Below, one piece after another: positions 37,705-47,168 of a stretch of DNA of 64,000 nt. Below the pieces are notes generated by a model. The model ran no database searches. It saw nothing but the letters and a program-made list of their open reading frames with translations, and was not told where the DNA came from. The DNA comes from Citrobacter sp. Awk 4 (GTDB lineage: Bacteria > Pseudomonadota > Gammaproteobacteria > Enterobacterales > Enterobacteriaceae), in the NCBI RefSeq assembly GCF_028069725.1, contig NZ_JANEWG010000002.1, forward strand, positions 91,182 through 155,181, given 5' to 3'. A program made the position numbers and the translations under genes. How positions within the stretch are numbered: the first letter of the stretch is position 1; every line of letters starts with the position of its first letter.

Positions 37705-37794
37705 ATGAAAAAGCGTGTTTACGAAAGTTTGACTACCGTGTTCAGCGTCATGATCGTCAGCAGTTTTGTCTACCTTTGGCTGACCACTTACTGA
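37705..37794 (+). CDS. pmrR: PmrR, small membrane inhibitor of LpxT
   Basis: 29-residue peptide, MKKRVYESLTTVFSVMIVSS followed by FVYLWLTTY, with a basic N-terminus and one membrane span. In Salmonella PmrR is PmrA-activated and inhibits LpxT, freeing lipid A phosphates for pEtN/L-Ara4N addition. Position between proP and basS matches E. coli and Salmonella. It has GGAGGAG eight bases upstream and a BasR box. Its last seven bases overlap the convergent basS stop. Confidence 0.85.
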   Translation: MKKRVYESLTTVFSVMIVSSFVYLWLTTY

Positions 37795-38870
37795 GCTTTA
37801 TGCAGTATCACCCAGGCACGCGTGCCTGATGTGCCTTCACGGTTTTGCAGGAAGAACTGCCCGCGATGCAGTTGCGTAATGCGACTGACAATACTGAGCC
37901 CCAACCCAATCCCGCCGTATCGGCTGTCCATGCGAACAAAGGCTTCGCTGAGCTTCCCGCATTTACTTTCATCAATCCCCGGGCCTTCATCTTCAACGGC
38001 CATAATCGCGTCGTTACCGGTGTTGAGACTGATCGTGATGGTTGTCCCTTTCGGACTGTAACGGTGTGCGTTTTCGACCAGATTGCGTAGCAACATACGC
38101 AGCAGCGTGGCGTCGCCGCGTACCGTGACATCCTCTGCGCTGTCTGGCAGTAGCAGCGTTTGCTGGCGTTGATCCAGCATGGTGCTCAGCTCGTCATAAG
38201 AGGGCAGGATCACGTCATCCAGTAGTTTCACATGCTGATAATTTCCTAATGAGAACGACTGGCCGACACGGGCAAGTTGCAGCAATTGCGACACACTATC
38301 CATCATTTGGTCGAGACGGGCCACCAACGGTGCGACATCCACATTATGCGCTTTGGAGAGCAATTCCAGATGCAGACGCACCCCAGAGAGCGGGGTGCGT
38401 AATTCGTGGGCGACATCGGCAGTGAACAGGCGTTCATTCTCAAGCGTGGTGGTCAAGCGGGTGACCAGCTGATTCAGCGCCGTGACCACCGCATCGATCT
38501 CAATGGTGCTACTGTGAATGTTTATTGGGGTCAGATTATCTGCCGTACGCGTTTCCAGCTCTTTTTGCAGGTCGGCAAGCGGGCGGGTTATACGGCGAAC
38601 CGCCTGATAACAGATGAGCAGCGTCAGACTGACCATAAACACGGCGGGGACGATCAGGCTGGCTACCGCTTCGCGGATCTCGTGCAGGATGTGGCGGTCA
38701 TTGTTTCGATTCTCGCGTAGCGCCTGCTCGAAAAGTTGGATCTGCTCGATGCTTTCGTGCCAGAGCCAGAAGGTGCTGATCAACTGAAAGACCAGCAGAA
38801 TCAGGCCGATGGTTAGCATCAGACGCTGACGAAGGGTCATGGGTCTGTGCAGAAAACGCGTCAGGTTCAC
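37788..38870 (-). CDS. basS: BasS (PmrB), sensor kinase for Fe3+/Al3+ and low pH
   Basis: 360-residue histidine kinase: a membrane helix (LMLTIGLILLVFQLISTFWLW), a very short acidic periplasmic loop, a second helix (LIVPAVFMVSLTLLICYQAV), HAMP, phospho-His in ADVAHELRTPLSG, and ATPase boxes (NLVENAHRY, DEGPGID, GIGLGLS). It phosphorylates BasR. The start is a GTG at 38870 immediately after the basR TAA, with GAGG eight bases upstream. Cotranscribed with eptA and basR. Confidence 0.95.
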   Translation of the reverse strand: MNLTRFLHRPMTLRQRLMLTIGLILLVFQLISTFWLWHESIEQIQLFEQALRENRNNDRHILHEIREAVASLIVPAVFMVSLTLLICYQAVRRITRPLADLQKELETRTADNLTPINIHSSTIEIDAVVTALNQLVTRLTTTLENERLFTADVAHELRTPLSGVRLHLELLSKAHNVDVAPLVARLDQMMDSVSQLLQLARVGQSFSLGNYQHVKLLDDVILPSYDELSTMLDQRQQTLLLPDSAEDVTVRGDATLLRMLLRNLVENAHRYSPKGTTITISLNTGNDAIMAVEDEGPGIDESKCGKLSEAFVRMDSRYGGIGLGLSIVSRITQLHRGQFFLQNREGTSGTRAWVILHKAQ

Positions 38871-39539
38871 TTAGTTTTCCTCAGCGACAACCAGCATGTA
38901 ACCAAACCCCCGAACGGTGCGGATACGCGATTTCCCCACTTTGTCACGCAGGTTGTGAATATGCACCTCCAGCGTATTGGTCGACGGCTCGTTGTCCCAG
39001 TTGTAAATGTCGTTGTACAAAATTTCGCGATGCACCGGGCTGCCTGCTTTGAGCATCAACCGTGACAGCAACGCATACTCTTTTGGCGTTAAGATCAGTT
39101 CTTGTCCGTCTAACCAGACCTGGCGACGCCCTAAATTCAGCGTCAGATTGCCGACAACCAGCTCACTCTCGCCCTGATTATTGTGGCGACGTAACAGCGC
39201 CCGAATTCGCGCGTGTAACTCTTCCAGTGCGAACGGTTTGACCAGATAGTCATCGGCGCCGACATCCAGTCCGGCGATACGATCGTTGAGCGTGTCGCGG
39301 GCGGTGAGGATCAGCACCGGGAGGGTGTATTTTTTCTGCCGGATGCGGGCCAGAAAATGCAGTCCGTCTTCATCAGGCAGACCCAGGTCCAGAACCACCA
39401 GACTGTAATGCGCGGTCTCCAGACAATGCTCTGCGGCGCGTGCGGTAGAGACGCCGTCGCAGGCGTACCCTTCTGTTTGCGCGGCAAGAATCAGTCCCTG
39501 CAATAACAACGTGTCGTCTTCAACAATCAGAATTTTCAT
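38871..39539 (-). CDS. basR: BasR (PmrA), response regulator of lipid A modification
   Basis: 222-residue OmpR-family regulator with the receiver Asp at D51 ([12 protein letters not shown]) and a winged-helix domain ending [15 protein letters not shown]. It activates eptA, arn and pmrR genes through CTTAA repeats. The ATG at 39539 overlaps the eptA stop (ATGA), and MKILIVEDD is the usual start. Confidence 0.96.
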   Translation of the reverse strand: MKILIVEDDTLLLQGLILAAQTEGYACDGVSTARAAEHCLETAHYSLVVLDLGLPDEDGLHFLARIRQKKYTLPVLILTARDTLNDRIAGLDVGADDYLVKPFALEELHARIRALLRRHNNQGESELVVGNLTLNLGRRQVWLDGQELILTPKEYALLSRLMLKAGSPVHREILYNDIYNWDNEPSTNTLEVHIHNLRDKVGKSRIRTVRGFGYMLVVAEEN

Positions 39540-41179
39540 TCGCTTAGCCTCCTGCAAGGTTGCAGAATATCATCTGCGGTCTGGTAATACTTCGTCTGCA
39601 CGCCCGTTAATCCCAGCATGGTCGAGAAAAGATTGTCCTGCGAGAAATCCTGCGAGCTTGCCTGTTTTTGTAAACACGTTTGGTCAACCTGATAGCGCTT
39701 TTGATAATCATCAGAAAGCCAGAGCAGCATTGGCACATGTTTTTGGGTATCCGGGGCAATGGCGTAAGGCAGACCGTGGAGATAGACACCATTTTCGCCT
39801 AAGGACTCGCCGTGGTCGGAGAGATAAACCAGACTGGTGGTGAAATTATCCTGATGTGATTTCAGTATATTGATCGTCTTATCAACAATATAGTCAATGT
39901 ACAGGATGGTGTTATCGTAGGTGTTCACTAACTGCTGCTGTGAACAGGTCTGAATTTCGTTGGTGTCGCAGGTCGGGGTAAAATTCCGAAACTGCGGCGG
40001 ATAACGGTGGGAATAGGTTGGGCCGTGGCTGCCAATGGTATGCAGGACAATCACGCCATCCCCCTGCAGTTTGTTGATGTACTCTTCCAGACCGTGGAAA
40101 AGAACCTCGTCATAGCATTCACCTTCAATACACTGCCCCGGCAGATTCAGCGCCGTCATATCCTGATGTGGAACACGATCGCATGCGCCCTTACAGCCGC
40201 CGTCGTTGTCATTCCACAACACGTTAATTCCGGCACGTTGGATGATATCCAGCAACCCTTCCTGATGATGCGCCAGCTCTTCATCATAGTGTTTACGCGG
40301 CATACCGGAGAACATGCACGGCACGGAAATCGCTGTCGCAGTACCGCAGGAAGTGGTGTGAGGGAAATAGACCACGTTGTCTTTTTCCAGACGTGGATTG
40401 GTCTGGCGTGAATAACCCGACAGCGAGAAGTTATCGCCGCGCGACGTTTCGCCGACGATCAGGATGGTCAGATTTTTACGCGGCGCTTTGAGCATGAGCG
40501 GGTTGCGATGGGCATCCTCGCCAATTCGCACCAGCGGCAGGTTGGCAAGACGTTCGTGCGAATACCAGGATGAGGTCGCGACAATGCTGCCCGACGGGCT
40601 CAGTGCTTTGATGAGCTGCTTATTATTGCGAAACAGCGACGCGTAATCTTTGTAGAAAAAGAGGGCGACCAGCAGAATCAGCGACACAGAAACCAACACA
40701 CTGACGGTGCGATACACCACACTGCGTAACGCCGGGGTGGTCGGTTTGATTTTGATCCAGCAGGCTATCACGGCAGCCAGGATGCCGCCAACGCCCAGCA
40801 TCAGCACCATTTGCGGCGTTATCAGAGCGAATGTTTCTGCCGGTGTGGTATCCATCATATTGGCGATCATCGAGCGGTCGATGATGATGCCGTAGGTCAG
40901 GATGAAGTATTGCGCCGCCGCGCCGATCAAAATGAACAGGCAGGCCAGCGGGCGATTCAGCCACAGGAACGAGGCCAGCGTCAGCGCAATATTCATCACG
41001 CTGAAGGAAACCACCGGCATGGATAAAAACACCAGCGCGTTGCGCAGGGAGTCCAGCGGTAAGTCCTGCAATACCTGCTTATAGAAGGCAATGTTCAGGC
41101 AGACAGCAATATAAAATGAGCACAGCAGAAGCCAGGAAATTTGTCCGAGAGTCGGTCTTCTAAAAAGGCGCGTTAACAT
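39536..41179 (-). CDS. eptA: EptA (PmrC), lipid A phosphoethanolamine transferase
   Basis: 547-residue inner-membrane enzyme: five N-terminal helices, then a periplasmic alkaline-phosphatase-like domain. The catalytic Thr lies in [12 protein letters not shown], and metal ligands are in VGETSRGDN and [11 protein letters not shown]. Transfers phosphoethanolamine to lipid A, giving polymyxin resistance. The ATG at 41179 (MLTRLFRRP) matches the family start; an upstream in-frame ATG at 41194 is less likely. First gene of eptA-basR-basS. Confidence 0.95.
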   Translation of the reverse strand: MLTRLFRRPTLGQISWLLLCSFYIAVCLNIAFYKQVLQDLPLDSLRNALVFLSMPVVSFSVMNIALTLASFLWLNRPLACLFILIGAAAQYFILTYGIIIDRSMIANMMDTTPAETFALITPQMVLMLGVGGILAAVIACWIKIKPTTPALRSVVYRTVSVLVSVSLILLVALFFYKDYASLFRNNKQLIKALSPSGSIVATSSWYSHERLANLPLVRIGEDAHRNPLMLKAPRKNLTILIVGETSRGDNFSLSGYSRQTNPRLEKDNVVYFPHTTSCGTATAISVPCMFSGMPRKHYDEELAHHQEGLLDIIQRAGINVLWNDNDGGCKGACDRVPHQDMTALNLPGQCIEGECYDEVLFHGLEEYINKLQGDGVIVLHTIGSHGPTYSHRYPPQFRNFTPTCDTNEIQTCSQQQLVNTYDNTILYIDYIVDKTINILKSHQDNFTTSLVYLSDHGESLGENGVYLHGLPYAIAPDTQKHVPMLLWLSDDYQKRYQVDQTCLQKQASSQDFSQDNLFSTMLGLTGVQTKYYQTADDILQPCRRLSE

Positions 41180-41226
41180 TAGAGGGAGTTCCATCGACTA
41201 AGTGACGCAGATCCTCGCAAAGTAAA

Positions 41227-41243
41227 GTTAAGCCAACCTTAAG
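41227..41243 (-). promoter_or_regulatory. BasR/PmrA box upstream of eptA
   Basis: Minus strand CTTAAG-GTTGG-CTTAAC, with a further CTTAAATT immediately upstream, about 50-65 bases before the eptA start. Indicates autoregulation of eptA-basRS. Confidence 0.8.
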
Positions 41244-41265
41244 AATTTAAGGTTAATGATTGCCT

Positions 41266-41295
41266 GCCCGATGAGGCATGAACGCCTCATCGGGC
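41266..41295. terminator. Palindrome after adiC
   Basis: GCCCGATGAGGC-ATGAAC-GCCTCATCGGGC is a perfect 12-bp stem just downstream of the adiC stop. No T-run follows on the minus strand; probably a 3'-end stabiliser or a factor-assisted terminator. Confidence 0.6.
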
Positions 41296-41313
41296 AACAA
41301 CGAACGGTTAACG

Positions 41314-42651
41314 TTAATTACGGCTAACCGGTGTATCCAGCGGATACGGGTTTTTGTGGATCCGGTTGTAGTTCAGCGCGTACAGCGCGGTAATGATCAT
41401 CAGCGTCACGAACGACCACATCACCTCTTTCGCGCCAGAGCCGACAACTGCCCAGATGCAGTAGACAAACGCCACAAAGGTCACCAGCAGGTAGAGCGGA
41501 CGCGCTTTACCAAAGTGTCCGTGACCGAGCAGCAGCAGGGCGGCACAGGTATAGAGATACGGCACCAGTGTGAAGATGACCGACACCGAAGAGACCAGGC
41601 CAAACTCTTTTGCCGCGTTGGGGGACATGCTGCTGAACTGGAAAATCGTCATCAGAATACCGACAATAATCAGCCCGGCGACCGGGGTTCCCGCTTTGTT
41701 CACGCGGGCGAAAATGGGTGGAAATAGCCCGTCGTCGGCGGCCGCTTTTGCCGTCTGACCGGCCAGCAGCGTCCAGCCGCCCAGAGAACCTAAACAACCT
41801 GCCGCCGCGCAGAAGGAGACAACGGCGCCAGCGGTATTCCCCAGCGCCATTCGAGCGGCGTCACCGAAAGGTGAGGCTGAAACACGCAGGGCGGCGTTGG
41901 GGATCATCCCCATGATGGCCGTGGTTGAGAGGACGTAACACACGGCGGCAATCAGTACCCCGCCAATGGTGGCGATTGGGACGTTGCGTTTTGGGTTTTT
42001 CACCACGCCTGCCGCTACGGAGGCGCTTTCTACCCCAATAAACGACCACAACGTGACGTTCAATGTGCTTTGAATTGCGCCAAAGGTATTCATACCGCTG
42101 ACGTTCCAGGCGGCCATGTAGGTTTCACCACGAAACCAGAACCAGCCAAAAACGGCGATGCCAACGATCGGCACCAGCGCCAGGACGGTCGCAACCGCCT
42201 GCACGCGGGTGATCATTTTCGGCCCGACAATGTTCAGCAGAACGAAGATCCACAGCACCACGACGCAGGTGAGCGTCAGTACCAGCGGATCTTTCAGGAT
42301 CGGGAAGAAGTAGCTCAGATAACCGACGCCAATGACCACCATGGCGATGTTACCGATCCAGCAGGCGAGCCAGTACAGAACGTTGGTTTGATAACCCAAA
42401 AAAGGGCCGAAGCAGCGGCGTGCATAAGCGTAGGAACCACCGGGACTGGGATCTAAGGACGACATTTTGGCGTAGACCATCGACAGCGCCAGTGCGCCGA
42501 TGATCGTGACCAACCATCCGTAGATTGCAATCCCGCCGGTTGAAGCAAGGTTTGCGGGAAGCAGGAATACGCCTGAACCCATAATGTTCCCCGACACCAT
42601 AAGGGTGACGGGGATTAAGCCCACTTTGTGAGCATCTGCATCCGTCGACAT
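41314..42651 (-). CDS. adiC: AdiC, arginine:agmatine antiporter
   Basis: 445-residue APC-superfamily exchanger, near identical to E. coli AdiC: helix 1 motif [16 protein letters not shown], helix 6 [16 protein letters not shown] with the gating Trp. It exchanges external arginine for the agmatine made by AdiA, exporting one proton equivalent per cycle in extreme acid. Start with GGAGATAAAC upstream. Confidence 0.97.
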   Translation of the reverse strand: MSTDADAHKVGLIPVTLMVSGNIMGSGVFLLPANLASTGGIAIYGWLVTIIGALALSMVYAKMSSLDPSPGGSYAYARRCFGPFLGYQTNVLYWLACWIGNIAMVVIGVGYLSYFFPILKDPLVLTLTCVVVLWIFVLLNIVGPKMITRVQAVATVLALVPIVGIAVFGWFWFRGETYMAAWNVSGMNTFGAIQSTLNVTLWSFIGVESASVAAGVVKNPKRNVPIATIGGVLIAAVCYVLSTTAIMGMIPNAALRVSASPFGDAARMALGNTAGAVVSFCAAAGCLGSLGGWTLLAGQTAKAAADDGLFPPIFARVNKAGTPVAGLIIVGILMTIFQFSSMSPNAAKEFGLVSSVSVIFTLVPYLYTCAALLLLGHGHFGKARPLYLLVTFVAFVYCIWAVVGSGAKEVMWSFVTLMIITALYALNYNRIHKNPYPLDTPVSRN

Positions 42652-42786
42652 GTTTATCTCCTGGAAAGGTGAATCGCTACGTTAAAGTACGACGTATGAT
42701 ACGCCCTCAGGAGACCGCTTATTTATTATGGGGCGGGGTTATCGCCAATGCTGATATTATTGTGGCTCATCGTAAATCGGGGATGA

Positions 42787-43548
42787 TTAAATAACCTGGC
42801 GCTCACGAAGCTGGCTGACATAATGCAGCGGCGTCATACCATAGAACTCTTTAAACACCGAAATAAAGTACGATGTACTGCTATATCCGCACAGTTGAGA
42901 AACCTGTGAGATATTTTTTCCATTCATCAGTAATTGATTCAAAGCGTAACGCATACGACAGGTTGTGATAATTCGGCTATAACTTGTATTTTCATTTTTG
43001 AGCTTTTTCTTTAACAAGCTCGGGCTTAAACATAAACAACTGGCGACCATGTTCAGGTTCCAGTCTTTATGGATATCACTCTGAATGATGTGATAAACAC
43101 TGTCGCTGATACGGCTGCGCAGCATATGCATCAATAACGAGATAAACTTTTTACTGTCGAGAAAGCGTGATAATACAGTGAACAGCAGCGATCGAGTGCG
43201 TTCTTTTTCACTCTCATTCTGTGATTCCTCCAGGCTGTGTGTGGCAGCGACGCGGAACACATCCGGCGTCAGGCACACGGCAGTCAGTAAAGGTGTTGCG
43301 GAGCGTTGCCAGACCGGGACCTGTGAAAGATCTTTATTTAAGAAACGCAGATAGTCTTTAATGATGTCATAACTGATGTGCACGACCAGAGAATTATTGA
43401 GCGAGGAAATATCAATGATGTTATTTTCGCAGGCAAGCAGCGCCATATGGTTTGCCTTTAAGTTCACTGCCTCTTTGCCATTGACTCTCAGCCAGACATC
43501 TTTCTCAGTTAATACCACTATGCAAGGTTTGTTGCTGCAAATTCTCAT
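42787..43548 (-). CDS. adiY: AdiY, AraC-type activator of adi genes
   Basis: 253-residue AraC-family regulator with a C-terminal double helix-turn-helix (MVASCLCLSPSLLKKKLKNE and ISQVSQLCGYSSTSYFISVF, ending FYGMTPLHYVSQ). Activates adiA and adiC under acidic anaerobic conditions. The ATG at 43548 gives the family start MRICSNKPC; the open frame extends 15 codons upstream. Lies between adiC and adiA on the same strand. Confidence 0.93.
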   Translation of the reverse strand: MRICSNKPCIVVLTEKDVWLRVNGKEAVNLKANHMALLACENNIIDISSLNNSLVVHISYDIIKDYLRFLNKDLSQVPVWQRSATPLLTAVCLTPDVFRVAATHSLEESQNESEKERTRSLLFTVLSRFLDSKKFISLLMHMLRSRISDSVYHIIQSDIHKDWNLNMVASCLCLSPSLLKKKLKNENTSYSRIITTCRMRYALNQLLMNGKNISQVSQLCGYSSTSYFISVFKEFYGMTPLHYVSQLRERQVI

Positions 43549-43862
43549 ACCCGAACTCCTGGAATATGAACATAAAATACCGGATCTCGCCAAAGGAGAG
43601 AGATACCGGGAGTAATTTCAATTGTATGATGAATCAATTGCTGCAATAAAATAGCGTGCCTGAATAGAATTACAATACCCAGGGTGATTATTAGTGTGTA
43701 CATAATTTTTTACGCATTGCGTCCGTCGATTTTTGCGCAAAAAAAAGCGCGGGGTGGGCCCGCGCAAAAAGGTATGACAGTGTTATTGTTTTGCAGCATT
43801 ACTCAGGAACCAATAGAGACACGTCATCCTCAAACTACAAACCAGATGGCTGGATCGTGGCG
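43549..43862. other. adiA-adiY intergenic region
   Basis: 314 bases containing the adiA terminator (43739-43765) and, below it, AT-rich sequence that must carry the adiY promoter. No gene seen. Confidence 0.6.
43739..43765 (-). terminator. Rho-independent terminator of adiA
   Basis: Minus strand GCGCGGG-CCCAC-CCCGCGC followed by eight T, about 100 bases after the adiA stop. Confidence 0.9.
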
Positions 43863-46130
43863 TTACGCTTTCACGCACATCACGTGATACACACCATCAA
43901 TGATTTCCGTTCCTTCGGTTTCATGCTCAAAGCCAGGGAAATGATGGTCCCAGGACTGCAGCGAGCGTAAGTAGCTCACCTGCGGACTGTTTTCATCACC
44001 AAAGTTTTCCCCTGACAGCAGCATCGGGATTCCCGGCGGGTAAGGGATGACGGCGTTGGCCGCAATACGACCCGGCAGGTTTTCAATGGCCACCATCTCA
44101 ACGTTGTCGTTGACGATGGCGTCCCAGGCATCGCGTGGCGTTATCTCAGCAACGGGCAGACCGGAGTAAGCAGCATTGAGTCGGGTGCCGGGATTATTTT
44201 CACGCAGCCAGCTAAACATGGTGTCGCCGAGATCGTGAATGCCCATGTTTGCGTAAGTGTCAGGATAGTTCTGCGCCAGTTCCGGCATCACCTGCGCCAG
44301 CGGTGTGTTGGCGTCATAATGATGCTTGAAAGAGCATAGCGTGTTGATAAGCGTGCCCCATTTGCCACGGGTGACTCCCATAGAGAACAGGAACATAATC
44401 TGGAAGTCAGTGGTGCGGGTCGGCACAATCCCATGACGGCCAAGCCAGGCTGTTACCAGTGCGGCAGGCACCCCTGTCTCTTCCAGTTCGCCATCATCGC
44501 CCATTCCCGGTGCCAGAATACTGACTTTTATCGGGTCCAGCATGCTCCAGTTATCCGGCAGATCCTTAAAGCCGTGCCAGGATTCACCGGGACGCATCAC
44601 CCAGCAGTCCTGCTCAGTGGCTAACAGTTGTCTCGGGGCATCAGCAAAGTCGTAGGTTTTTCCGGTTGCCGGGTCGGTAACGACCTCTTTGTTCCACGGT
44701 TTAAAGAACCACTCCCCGTCTGCGGCGAATTCGTTATACAACCGCGCCATGGCCTGGCGGAAGTCGATCGCTTCTTCGATCACCTCCTGGGTCAGCGACA
44801 GGCCGCTGTTCCCATCCATCATCGAGACCGCCACATCGTTGGAGGCGCAAATCGCATACAGCGGCGAGGTGGTGGCGTGCATCATGTACGCCTGGTTAAA
44901 GCGGGAGAAGTTTATCGCGCCACGACCTTCACGCACGTGGATATAAGAGGCCTGAGAGAGCGCATTCAGCAACTTGTGGGTGGAGTGGGTGGCGAAAACG
45001 GTCGGGCCGCTGTGATCGCCCGGTTGACCGCGCATGGCGTAGTGGTCGGCGTAAATCGGGTTAAAACGGGCATAACCGTACCAGGCTTCGTCGAAGTGTA
45101 GGCGATCGGTGGTTTGCGCCAGCAGCTCCTGCGCTTCTTTTGCGTTGTAGCAGACACCGTCATAGGTGCAGTTGGTCACCACGCTGTAGGACGGTTTTTG
45201 CCCCGCTTTGTCTTTGGTCAGCGGGCTTTCGCTGATTTTTTTCTGCAACGTTTCCGGCTGCATTTCTTGCGGATAGATCGGCCCGATAATTCCGTAACGG
45301 TTGCGGCTTGGCACCATATAGACCGGTTTGGCGCCGGTCAGGATCAGCCCCTGCTCGATGGATTTGTGGCAGTTACGATCCAGCACCACCACGTCGTTGT
45401 CGGTCATACAGGCCTGCATGATGGTGCGGTTAGAACCGGAGGTGCCCACCACGACGGACCAGGAACGATCGGCGCCAAAGACGCGGGCCGCATTTTTCTC
45501 ACTCTCGCCAAAGGCGCCAGTATGGTCGAGTAAGGAACCCAGTGTGGTGCGTTCGATCCCCATGTCGCTACGGAACAGATTTTCGCCATAGTAATCATGG
45601 TAAAAACGACCTGCCGGTGTTTTGGTAAAACCGACGCCGCCCTGGTGGCCAGGCGCTGCCCAGGAGTATTCGTGGATGTCGCTGTATTTCATCAGCGCGT
45701 TAAACAGCGGCGGCAGGAGTTGCTGCCGATAACGGGTCATTGCGGCGATGGCGCGCCCGGCAATAAAGTCTGCGGTGTCTTCCAGAATCCAGGCGAATTC
45801 ATCGACAAGCTCCAGCAGGTCGCGGCCCAGCGATGCCGTCGCTTTTTCCCTGTCGCCTAACAGGAAAACCGGGACGTTTTGCTGACGTTCGTGAAGCTTG
45901 CCGATCAATTGCCTGACGTTCAGGTGTTCATCCTGCTGTTCCATTTGGTAGCTGAACATCAGACAGTCAATGGCCTCATTAGCGGACAGGATGGCGTAAC
46001 CGTCATCGAAAGACGTGGACTTAATGACGGTGACATTTTGCCGACTTAAGGCATCCGCCAGACGTTCGACGGCGCTGCCGACCCAGGTGTCCTGGTGCAG
46101 AAACTCACTTTCAACAATTAATACTTTCAT
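43863..46130 (-). CDS. adiA: AdiA, acid-induced arginine decarboxylase
   Basis: 755-residue biodegradative decarboxylase: an N-terminal flavodoxin-like wing domain (MKVLIVESEFLHQDTW), a PLP aminotransferase-fold core with the cofactor Lys in FATHSTHKLLNALSQ (about K386), and a C-terminal domain. It converts arginine to agmatine and CO2, consuming a proton, as a decamer at low pH. Two adjacent ATGs (46133, 46130) precede; the second matches the usual protein. Own terminator downstream. Confidence 0.97.
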   Translation of the reverse strand: MKVLIVESEFLHQDTWVGSAVERLADALSRQNVTVIKSTSFDDGYAILSANEAIDCLMFSYQMEQQDEHLNVRQLIGKLHERQQNVPVFLLGDREKATASLGRDLLELVDEFAWILEDTADFIAGRAIAAMTRYRQQLLPPLFNALMKYSDIHEYSWAAPGHQGGVGFTKTPAGRFYHDYYGENLFRSDMGIERTTLGSLLDHTGAFGESEKNAARVFGADRSWSVVVGTSGSNRTIMQACMTDNDVVVLDRNCHKSIEQGLILTGAKPVYMVPSRNRYGIIGPIYPQEMQPETLQKKISESPLTKDKAGQKPSYSVVTNCTYDGVCYNAKEAQELLAQTTDRLHFDEAWYGYARFNPIYADHYAMRGQPGDHSGPTVFATHSTHKLLNALSQASYIHVREGRGAINFSRFNQAYMMHATTSPLYAICASNDVAVSMMDGNSGLSLTQEVIEEAIDFRQAMARLYNEFAADGEWFFKPWNKEVVTDPATGKTYDFADAPRQLLATEQDCWVMRPGESWHGFKDLPDNWSMLDPIKVSILAPGMGDDGELEETGVPAALVTAWLGRHGIVPTRTTDFQIMFLFSMGVTRGKWGTLINTLCSFKHHYDANTPLAQVMPELAQNYPDTYANMGIHDLGDTMFSWLRENNPGTRLNAAYSGLPVAEITPRDAWDAIVNDNVEMVAIENLPGRIAANAVIPYPPGIPMLLSGENFGDENSPQVSYLRSLQSWDHHFPGFEHETEGTEIIDGVYHVMCVKA

Positions 46131-46373
46131 CATCTCTTACCCGTTGTGGAGGTAATGCAATTTGCGGAATGCAGACACACCGTATGAATGTGACGCGGGC
46201 AAGTATTATCCTGAGAAAGTGAGGGTGTAAAGTGCGTGGGAAATACACAATTTTTATTTTTTGTGTTAATAAACAAAACATTAAATTGAATTGATAACGT
46301 TTTAGTGTCGTGGTTTATCGACAGGGGAATTATTTTTTTGGCTGATAGTGATATTGCCGCTTGGTAGCGCGAA

Positions 46374-46410
46374 CGCGTTATCCGGCCTGGCGGTGTTAGG
46401 CCGGATAAGC
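46374..46410. repeat. REP between yjdF and adiA
   Basis: CGTTATCCGGCCTGGCGGTGTTAGGCCGGATAAGC: a short REP palindrome. In E. coli melR-melA-melB lie at this junction. Confidence 0.8.
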
Positions 46411-46425
46411 TCGGTATCTTCGGGG

Positions 46426-47058
46426 TCAGGAGCCCGGTAACAGTGTGTATCGTCGTAGCTGGCGGCAATGGTAACCGGCCAGCAGAATCACGGTGGTTAA
46501 CGCGCCGAGCAGGGCGCAGAACATATCTGACTGGGTGTCCCACGGATCGCCCTGAGTGCCGAGGAAATCATCCGCCCCCTGACCCATCGCCAGTGCTGCC
46601 CACCATTCAATAAGTTCATAGGTCGCGCTGATCGCCAGCGCCACGCAGCACACCAGAAAGGCCAGCATCTTACGTCCACGGACAAATTGCCCGCGCAGCA
46701 AAATCTCACGCGCCGTCAGGGCAGGGACTAATCCCTGGAAGAAATGACCTAATTTGTCGTACGGATTACGGTCCAGTCCCAGCCACGCCTGCACGTCGAA
46801 CCCAATGGGGACTTTGGCATAGGTGTACATGCCCCCGACCATCAAAATGATGGCGTGTAAGAAAATGAGCGAATAAAGCAGGGGCGTCAGTGGGTAGCGT
46901 TTCGCTGTTGCCAGTAGCAGCGGGACGACAATAATCACCGGCGTGACTTCCATCAACCAGGTGAGTTTCTCCCCGGCAGAGATGCCGGTATAGAGGAGAA
47001 TCAGCCCTAAAATGAGAGCGCCAGCTTGTAACATCAAGGGATTTCGCGTGCGGATCAT
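46426..47058 (-). CDS. yjdF: YjdF, DUF2238 inner-membrane protein
   Basis: 210-residue membrane protein with six or so helices and the DUF2238 hallmark RNPYDKLGHFFQGLVPAL and ELIEWWAALAMGQGADDFLGTQGD, containing conserved His/Asp/Glu residues. Function unknown. The ATG at 47058 is chosen; a TTG at 47076 opens the same frame and the ribosome site is weak for both. Downstream of fumB on the same strand, beyond a terminator. Confidence 0.88.
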   Translation of the reverse strand: MIRTRNPLMLQAGALILGLILLYTGISAGEKLTWLMEVTPVIIVVPLLLATAKRYPLTPLLYSLIFLHAIILMVGGMYTYAKVPIGFDVQAWLGLDRNPYDKLGHFFQGLVPALTAREILLRGQFVRGRKMLAFLVCCVALAISATYELIEWWAALAMGQGADDFLGTQGDPWDTQSDMFCALLGALTTVILLAGYHCRQLRRYTLLPGS

Positions 47059-47132
47059 GATGATTTTGTGACTCAAAGGAAAAGGTCACTATTCACCGCC
47101 GCGGGGAAAAATTCAACGCCTGTATTTCACAG

Positions 47133-47163
47133 GAAAAAACGGCCCGATGGGATACCGGGCCGT
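47133..47163 (-). terminator. Rho-independent terminator of fumB
   Basis: Minus strand ACGGCCCG-GTATCCCAT-CGGGCCGT followed by TTTTT, directly after the fumB stop. Confidence 0.9.
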
Positions 47164-47168
47164 GAAGA

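Noticed and set aside
41266..41295. Palindrome after adiC as a REP element
   Set aside because: Sequence GCCCGATGAGGC does not follow the REP consensus and it is a single perfect stem, so it was listed as a 3'-end hairpin.
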